47,592 nucleotides of DNA from Mariniphaga sp964540165 (lineage in GTDB: Bacteria > Bacteroidota > Bacteroidia > Bacteroidales > Prolixibacteraceae), in NCBI GenBank assembly GCA_964540165.1, contig CAZILU010000005.1, positions 1 to 47,592 on the forward strand, written 5' to 3'. The notes below the pieces were generated by a model. It was not told where the DNA came from. It worked only from the letters and a program-made list of their open reading frames with translations, and searched no databases. Shown here piece by piece: positions 42,424-47,592 of this stretch; the stretch's first letter is position 1, and each line of letters starts with the position of its first letter. The position numbers were made by a program, and so were the translations under genes.

Positions 42424-45400
42424 ATGATACCATATACACATCTGCATGTCCACTCACAATACTCCATTTTGGATGGAGCTGCGAGCGTTTCAGCTCTTGT
42501 CAATAAGGCTAAGTCTGACGGAATGATAGCGTTGGCGCTGACCGATCATGGCAGCATGTTCGGCATTAAGGAGTTTCATGCAACCTGTCTGAAGGCGGGC
42601 ATTAAACCAATACTGGGTTGTGAGACCTATGTGGCTTCCCGGAGAATGACTGACAAGTCGGATGTGGTCGACCGTTATGGAAATCATTTGGTGTTGCTGG
42701 CAAAGAATCTGGCCGGATATAAAAATCTGATCAAGCTTATTTCGATAGCAAACAACGAGGGATTTTATTACAAGCCCAGGATCGACAAAGAGTTGCTTGA
42801 GGCGCACAGCGAGGGATTGATCGTCTCTTCTGCCTGCCTTGGCGGAGAGATTCCCCAGCTGATCATGAAGAACAATTTCAGGGAAGCGGAAGAGTCAATT
42901 GTATGGTTTCAACGGGTTTTTGGTAACGACTTTTACCTGGAGCTGATGCGGCATCCTGCAGAGGATCCGGCGCAGCGGGAGAATGTTTATGAGAACCAGG
43001 TGATGGTCAACCAACACCTCCTGCAATTAGCCAGGAAATATCATGTTAAGGTAATTGCTACCAACGATGTTCATTTTACTAATGCGGAAGATGCCGATGC
43101 GCACGACCTGCTTATCTGTTTGAATACGGGAAAGGATATTGATGATCCTTCGCGGATGCGTTATACCAAACACGAATGGTTTAAGACTCAGCAGGAGATG
43201 AACGATCTTTTCGCCGATATACCCGAGGCCTTAACAAATACCATGGAGATTGTTGAAAAGGTGGAGGTGTATGCGTTGGATTCTGCACCCATTATGCCGT
43301 TTTTCCCAATACCTGCTGAGTTTGGTACCCTCGATGATTTCAGGAAAGAGTATACAGAGGAGAAGTTGAGGGAAGAGTTTAATGAAGAGGTTTTTACCCG
43401 GCTGGGTGGCTATGAGAAGGCGCTTCGGGTAAAGCAGGAGTCGGAATACCTGAGGCACCTGACATATATTGGTGCAGAGGAGCGGTATGGCAATCCCGTG
43501 CCCGATGAGGTGGCAGCCCGGCTGGACTTCGAACTACAAACGATTAAGGAGATGGGCTATCCGGGGTATTTTCTTATCGTTCAGGATTTTATCAATGCAG
43601 CTCGAAAAATGGGTGTGCTGGTGGGGCCGGGGCGCGGTTCGGCTGCCGGAGCTGCTGTTTCTTACTGCACCGGAATTACCAATATCGATCCGATCAAATA
43701 TGATCTTCTTTTTGAGCGGTTTCTGAATCCCGACCGCATCTCCCTTCCTGATGTGGATATCGATTTCGATGATGATGGTCGTCAGCAGGTGCTCGAATAT
43801 GTAGTGAACAAATATGGGCATGATAAAGTGGCACACATCTGTACTTTCGGTACGATGGCAACCAAGATGGCTATTAAAGATGTAGCCAGGGTATTGAAGC
43901 TTCCGTTGCCGGAAGCCGAGCGGTTGACTAAACTGGTGCCCGATGCGCCTAAGATGAACTTCACCCGAGCTTTTAAGGAGAGCCCGGATCTAAAGAAGGA
44001 ACGAAATTCGGATAATCCGTTGATTGCCAAAACGATTAAGTTTGCAGAGACCCTCGAAGGATCGGTGCGGCAATCGGGCGTACACGCCTGTGGTATTTTG
44101 ATCAGCCGTGATCCGCTGACCGATCATATTCCCCTGATGCCGACAAAAGATGAGGAGAATCTTCCTACTACCCAGTACGACGGACGATTTGTGGAAGAGA
44201 TTGGACTGCTGAAGATGGATTTTTTAGGATTGAAAACGCTCTCTATTATTAAGGAGACCCTTGAAAATATCAAGCTTTCGAAAGGGATTGAGATCGATAT
44301 CGATAAAATTCCATGGGATGATGAAAAGACCTTTGAACTCTTCAGTCACGGTGAAACTACGGCAATCTTTCAGTTTGAGTCGGAGGGAATGAAAAAGCAC
44401 CTTCGGGAGTTGAAACCTAACCGGTTTGAAGACCTGGTGGCTATGAATGCGCTCTATCGCCCCGGGCCTATGGAGTATATTCCATCCTATATTTCCCGGA
44501 AACATGGCCGGCAAAAGGTGGATTACGACATTCCGATGATGGAACAGTATCTTAGTGAAACCTACGGCATTACGGTATTTCAGGAGCAGGTGATGTTGCT
44601 TTCGCGGTTGCTGGCAAACTTTACCAGGGGAGACAGCGACACCCTGCGGAAGGCCATGGGGAAGAAGATTACAGCGCTCATGACGAAGTTGAAGGTGAAG
44701 TTTGTGAGTGGGTGCAAGGCCAACTTCAAGTTTATGGATGAGTGTAAGCTGGTCGGGAAAGATCCCGATCAGGTGATCGATAAGATATGGAAAGACTGGG
44801 AAGCATTTGCTTCCTATGCATTTAATAAGTCGCACTCGGTATGCTATGCCTACATTGCCTATCAGACAGGGTATCTTAAAGCTCATTTTCCGGGAGAGTT
44901 TATGGCTGCCAACTTAAGCCGGAACCTGAACAACATTACCGACATAACCAAGTTGATGAACGAGTGCAGCCGGATGAACCTCCATGTATTGGGGCCCGAT
45001 GTAAACGAAAGCTTTTCAAAATTCACAGCCAATAAAAATGGTGATATCCGTTTTGGTATGGCCGCCATTAAGGGGATGGGGGAAGGGGCTGCCAGGGATA
45101 TCATTGAAGCCAGGAAAGTTCATGGTCCGTTTAAAAATATCTATGAATTTGTAGAGAAGGTAAATCTCCAGACCGTTAATAAGAAAAATTTGGAAGCGCT
45201 GGCCATGGCAGGAGCATTCGACAGTCTGGAGGGAATCAGGCGACGCTGCTTCTTTGAAGGCGAGAGCGATAATGACAATACGACCTTTATCGAGAAACTG
45301 ATTCGATACGGGAATAAAATCCAGACCGAAAGTCAAAGCATGCAACAGACTCTTTTTGGCGACCTGGGCGGTGCGGTTGATGTTAAAAAACCGCCGGTTC

Positions 45401-46074
45401 CGGAGGTTGAAGAGTGGCCGAAGATTGTTCTGCTGGATAAGGAGAAGAGTCTGATCGGGATCTATCTGTCGGCTCACCCGCTTGACGATTATAAGCTGGA
45501 GATTGAGAATTTTTGCAGCCGGGAGGTGGCACTGAAAGATCTGAAAAATGATATCGACAAGTATCACGACCGGGAGTTTACCTTTGGAGGGATGGTGACC
45601 GCGGCACGTGAGGGAACCTCTAAAAACGGAAATCCTTTCAGCACATTGACACTTTCAGACTATACCGACTCCTATGAGTTTTTCTTTTTTGGACAGGATT
45701 ATGTGAATTTTCACAATTTTTGCAAAACGGGCCTTTTCCTGATGGTGAAAGGATCTGTCCGGCCAAGATTTAACAGCAGCGATACCTGGGAGTTCAAGGC
45801 ATCTGTTATCGAACTGCTAAGCGAAGCCAGAAAAATCCGGGTGAAGAGTGTCACGATTAATCTGCCGGTAGATCTGCTGGATCAAATGATTGTTGAGGAG
45901 ATTGAAATGCTTGCCAAAAACAATAAAGGGCAGGCCTTATTGAAGTTTAATGTGTACGATCCGGAGAACAATATGTATATTCATCTGTTTTCAAGAAATA
46001 CACGCATCGAATTAACCAATCGGATGCTGCAGTTTTTTAAAGAGAGGCCCGGCATTGGTTATCGAATTAATTAA
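42424..46074 (+). CDS. dnaE: DNA polymerase III alpha subunit
   Basis: DnaE is the replicative polymerase. The 1216-residue protein has an N-terminal PHP domain (THLHVHSQYSILDGAAS from about residue 5), then the polymerase core. Catalytic aspartates D443 and D445 lie in PDVDIDFDDDGRQ, with further conserved segments FQFESEGMKKHL, YRPGPMEYIPSYISRKHG and GITVFQEQVM. A helix-hairpin-helix region and a C-terminal OB-fold (about 1020-1110) follow. A TTG at 42403 is in frame, but the ATG at 42424 gives the standard start. The leader of about 150 bases after the previous terminator has no full promoter box. The trxA promoter overlaps its end. Confidence 0.98.
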   Translation: MIPYTHLHVHSQYSILDGAASVSALVNKAKSDGMIALALTDHGSMFGIKEFHATCLKAGIKPILGCETYVASRRMTDKSDVVDRYGNHLVLLAKNLAGYKNLIKLISIANNEGFYYKPRIDKELLEAHSEGLIVSSACLGGEIPQLIMKNNFREAEESIVWFQRVFGNDFYLELMRHPAEDPAQRENVYENQVMVNQHLLQLARKYHVKVIATNDVHFTNAEDADAHDLLICLNTGKDIDDPSRMRYTKHEWFKTQQEMNDLFADIPEALTNTMEIVEKVEVYALDSAPIMPFFPIPAEFGTLDDFRKEYTEEKLREEFNEEVFTRLGGYEKALRVKQESEYLRHLTYIGAEERYGNPVPDEVAARLDFELQTIKEMGYPGYFLIVQDFINAARKMGVLVGPGRGSAAGAAVSYCTGITNIDPIKYDLLFERFLNPDRISLPDVDIDFDDDGRQQVLEYVVNKYGHDKVAHICTFGTMATKMAIKDVARVLKLPLPEAERLTKLVPDAPKMNFTRAFKESPDLKKERNSDNPLIAKTIKFAETLEGSVRQSGVHACGILISRDPLTDHIPLMPTKDEENLPTTQYDGRFVEEIGLLKMDFLGLKTLSIIKETLENIKLSKGIEIDIDKIPWDDEKTFELFSHGETTAIFQFESEGMKKHLRELKPNRFEDLVAMNALYRPGPMEYIPSYISRKHGRQKVDYDIPMMEQYLSETYGITVFQEQVMLLSRLLANFTRGDSDTLRKAMGKKITALMTKLKVKFVSGCKANFKFMDECKLVGKDPDQVIDKIWKDWEAFASYAFNKSHSVCYAYIAYQTGYLKAHFPGEFMAANLSRNLNNITDITKLMNECSRMNLHVLGPDVNESFSKFTANKNGDIRFGMAAIKGMGEGAARDIIEARKVHGPFKNIYEFVEKVNLQTVNKKNLEALAMAGAFDSLEGIRRRCFFEGESDNDNTTFIEKLIRYGNKIQTESQSMQQTLFGDLGGAVDVKKPPVPEVEEWPKIVLLDKEKSLIGIYLSAHPLDDYKLEIENFCSREVALKDLKNDIDKYHDREFTFGGMVTAAREGTSKNGNPFSTLTLSDYTDSYEFFFFGQDYVNFHNFCKTGLFLMVKGSVRPRFNSSDTWEFKASVIELLSEARKIRVKSVTINLPVDLLDQMIVEEIEMLAKNNKGQALLKFNVYDPENNMYIHLFSRNTRIELTNRMLQFFKERPGIGYRIN

Positions 46075-46083
46075 GTAATTTTG
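46055..46083 (+). promoter_or_regulatory. trxA promoter overlapping the end of dnaE
   Basis: TTG at 46055-46057 and TAATTTTG (46076-46083, full TAnnTTTG match) are 18 bases apart. The start would be near 46089, giving a 25-base leader for trxA. The -33 part lies inside the last codons of dnaE. Confidence 0.7.
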
Positions 46084-46113
46084 TAAAAGTTAAACATTAA
46101 GATAGATAGTAAT

Positions 46114-46431
46114 ATGGCAATAGAAATTACCGATGCCAATTTTAATGAATTGGTAACCGCTTCCGATAAACCTGTAATGATTGATTTTTGGGCTGTTTGG
46201 TGCGGCCCGTGCCGGATAATCGCCCCCATTGTGGAAGAGATGGCCGGAGAGTATGAAGGGAAAGCTGTTGTTGGAAAGGTAGATGTTGATTCAAATCCCG
46301 ATATCGCCATGAAATTCGGCATCAGAAATATTCCGACCGTTTTATTCGTTAAAAATGGTGAAGTCGTTGATAAACAGGTAGGAGCTGCACCTAAGCAGGC
46401 ATTTGTTTCGAAGCTTGAAGCTCTTTTGTAA
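46114..46431 (+). CDS. trxA: Thioredoxin
   Basis: Thioredoxin reduces disulfides in cytoplasmic proteins with electrons from thioredoxin reductase. The 105-residue length is standard. The active site W29-C30-G-P-C33 and the cis-proline segment (NIPTVLF) are intact. It has its own promoter at the end of dnaE and no signal peptide. A hairpin follows the stop. Confidence 0.97.
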   Translation: MAIEITDANFNELVTASDKPVMIDFWAVWCGPCRIIAPIVEEMAGEYEGKAVVGKVDVDSNPDIAMKFGIRNIPTVLFVKNGEVVDKQVGAAPKQAFVSKLEALL

Positions 46432-46465
46432 GTCATGTTTTTGCATATAAATTGTTAGATTACTT

Positions 46466-46490
46466 AATCCGGAGCTTTTCTTTCCGGATT
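46466..46490 (+). other. Hairpin between trxA and the DUF58 gene
   Basis: AATCCGGA (46466-46473) pairs with TCCGGATT (46483-46490) around a 9-base loop rich in T. There is no T-tract after it, so termination would be weak or partial. The DUF58 gene begins 12 bases later. Confidence 0.55.
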
Positions 46491-46502
46491 TGACTTTCGC
46501 CA

Positions 46503-47432
46503 TTGAAGAATATTTTAGACATAGAACAATTTCACCAGTTTGATAATCTGGGTTTGGTCGCTCACGAGGTGGTTGAAGGATTTATCACCGGCCTTCACCG
46601 GAGTCCGTTTCATGGTTTTTCTGTGGAGTTTGCTGAGCACCGGCAGTACAACCAGGGTGAATCGACTAAACACATCGACTGGAAGCTTTTTGCCCGGACA
46701 GACAAATTGTTTGTCAAACAGTATGAAGAGGAGACTAATCTTCGCTGCCAACTGGTGTTGGATACCTCTTCTTCGATGCTATTCCCTTATGTGAAGGGGC
46801 GTGGAGCTCTTAGAAACAAACTGGCTTTTTCGGTTTATATAGCAGCTGCTTTGATCTATCTACTTCGCAAGCAACGCGATGCCGTTGGTCTTACCCTTTT
46901 TTCCGATGCCATTGAATTTCACTCTTTGCCCAGGCTATCCCCGGTAAATGCTGAACTGATGTATGGAAAACTGTCGGAGCTGATCCGGCCGGAAAACCTT
47001 CATCTTCGAAAAAACACCAATACAACCGATGTGCTGCACCAGATAGCCGAGAATATTCACAAGCGTTCGCTGGTGGTTATTTTTAGTGATATGATGGACC
47101 ACCGGAAAACGGAAGATCTTTTTTCAGCCCTGCAGCATCTTCGCTACAATAAACATGAGGTGCTGCTCTTTCATGTAACGGATCATCTACAGGAGCGGGA
47201 GTTTCAATTTAGCAACCGTCCACACCGCTTTATCGATCTGGAGACCGGTCACGTGGTGAAGCTGAATCCGAATGAGGTTAAAAGCAGTTACATATCAACG
47301 GTGAAAAGCTATTTTGATGAGCTGAAGGTGAAGTGCGGCCAGTATCAGATTGATTTGGCTGAAGCCGACATCAATAAAGATTTTGCCGAAGTGCTGCTGG
47401 CATACCTGGTAAAGAGAAAACGTTTATTTTAA
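46503..47432 (+). CDS. DUF58 domain protein with von Willebrand A-like fold (TTG start)
   Basis: A 309-residue protein of the DUF58 family. It has the signature YNQGESTKHIDWKLFARTDK (about 49-68) and the metal-ion motif D-T-S-S-S (D87) of von Willebrand A-like folds, followed by a segment with conserved VIFSDMMD. Such proteins usually work with a MoxR AAA+ ATPase, but none is adjacent; the neighbour is trxA. The only in-frame start after the stop at 46491 is TTG at 46503 (KNILDIEQFHQFDNLGLVAH), so a non-ATG start is used. Expression is probably by read-through from trxA, because no full promoter box is seen. Confidence 0.88.
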   Translation: MKNILDIEQFHQFDNLGLVAHEVVEGFITGLHRSPFHGFSVEFAEHRQYNQGESTKHIDWKLFARTDKLFVKQYEEETNLRCQLVLDTSSSMLFPYVKGRGALRNKLAFSVYIAAALIYLLRKQRDAVGLTLFSDAIEFHSLPRLSPVNAELMYGKLSELIRPENLHLRKNTNTTDVLHQIAENIHKRSLVVIFSDMMDHRKTEDLFSALQHLRYNKHEVLLFHVTDHLQEREFQFSNRPHRFIDLETGHVVKLNPNEVKSSYISTVKSYFDELKVKCGQYQIDLAEADINKDFAEVLLAYLVKRKRLF

Positions 47433-47490
47433 AAAGAGGCGAAAAAGCAGAATTCTTTTGCAAAAAATTTTTTCTTTTCCGAAAAGCTGT

Positions 47491-47498
47491 TATTTTTG
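47491..47498 (+). promoter_or_regulatory. -7 promoter box for tRNA-Asn
   Basis: TATTTTTG is a full TAnnTTTG match and, with the next two bases, is identical to the box of tRNA-Glu at 34637. The start would be near 47504, 36 bases before the tRNA. The -33 side is only T-rich. Confidence 0.65.
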
Positions 47499-47539
47499 CA
47501 TCGCTTTAAAAAAGCAAGGGTTCTGAGAAAAACAAATAT

Positions 47540-47592
47540 TCCCTAGTAGCTCAGTTGGTTAGAGCGGCGGACTGTTAATCCGTAGGTCGTAG
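47540..47592 (+). tRNA. tRNA-Asn (GUU), 3' part cut by window end
   Basis: Acceptor strand TCCCTAG, D-arm AGCTCAGTTGGTTAGAGC, anticodon stem CGGAC/with loop CTGTTAA and anticodon GTT at 47574-47576 identify tRNA-Asn. The window ends in the variable region, so the T-arm and the 3' end are not seen. Confidence 0.93.

Overview
The window looks like a chromosomal segment of a member of the Bacteroidota, most likely order Bacteroidales or Marinilabiliales. Many genes are preceded by the phylum's -7 promoter box TAnnTTTG, often with TTTG or TTG 18-19 bases upstream. Most genes lack a Shine-Dalgarno sequence, SecD and SecF are fused, and the gene set (DUF7033-type deacetylase, TIGR02757 protein, DUF438/DUF1858 proteins) is typical of that phylum. 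I see no mobile element, CRISPR array or phage gene, so this is core genome with a few accessory operons.

Layout. 1-7015: nusA (cut by the window edge), infB and a large unknown exported protein. 7021-8856 (minus): a DUF1858/DUF2249 protein and a DUF438-hemerythrin-PAS protein, probably a nitric-oxide, oxygen or redox response pair. 9074-16737 (minus): an apparent operon of a small membrane ORF, TonB-dependent receptor, RhtX/AmpG-like permease, hemN, hemY-type hemG and hemH. This has the makings of a tetrapyrrole or iron uptake-and-finishing pathway. 16894-20987: rpsO, pnp and aspartate kinase, with clear terminators between them. 20958-22586: three small unknown membrane-associated genes. 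22701-28471: secDF, tatA-lolD, a TIGR02757 protein and a TrmN6-like methyltransferase. 28679-30198: a flavin reductase-like protein and a zinc-finger methyltransferase. 30203-34200 (minus): radC and three envelope genes (two deacetylase-like proteins and a FemAB/GNAT-like protein). 34204-36409 (minus): tRNA-Glu with rpsT, and tatC with lptB. 36562-42270: recQ, ahcY, a Rieske-like lipoprotein, a small membrane protein, greA and a HIT protein. 42424-47592: dnaE, trxA, a DUF58 protein and the start of tRNA-Asn.

How the genes work together. Most loci serve translation and transcription (nusA, infB, rpsO, rpsT, greA, tRNAs), RNA decay (pnp), replication and repair (dnaE, recQ, radC) and envelope export (secDF, tatA/tatC, lolD, lptB). 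The least ordinary parts are the hem/TonB operon (with a cysteine cluster inside ferrochelatase), a Rieske-like lipoprotein whose two histidine ligands are replaced, and a terminator-like hairpin that begins almost exactly at the predicted greA transcription start. Several start codons were moved downstream because a promoter box sits inside the longer reading frame. All functions are read from sequence alone, without database searches.
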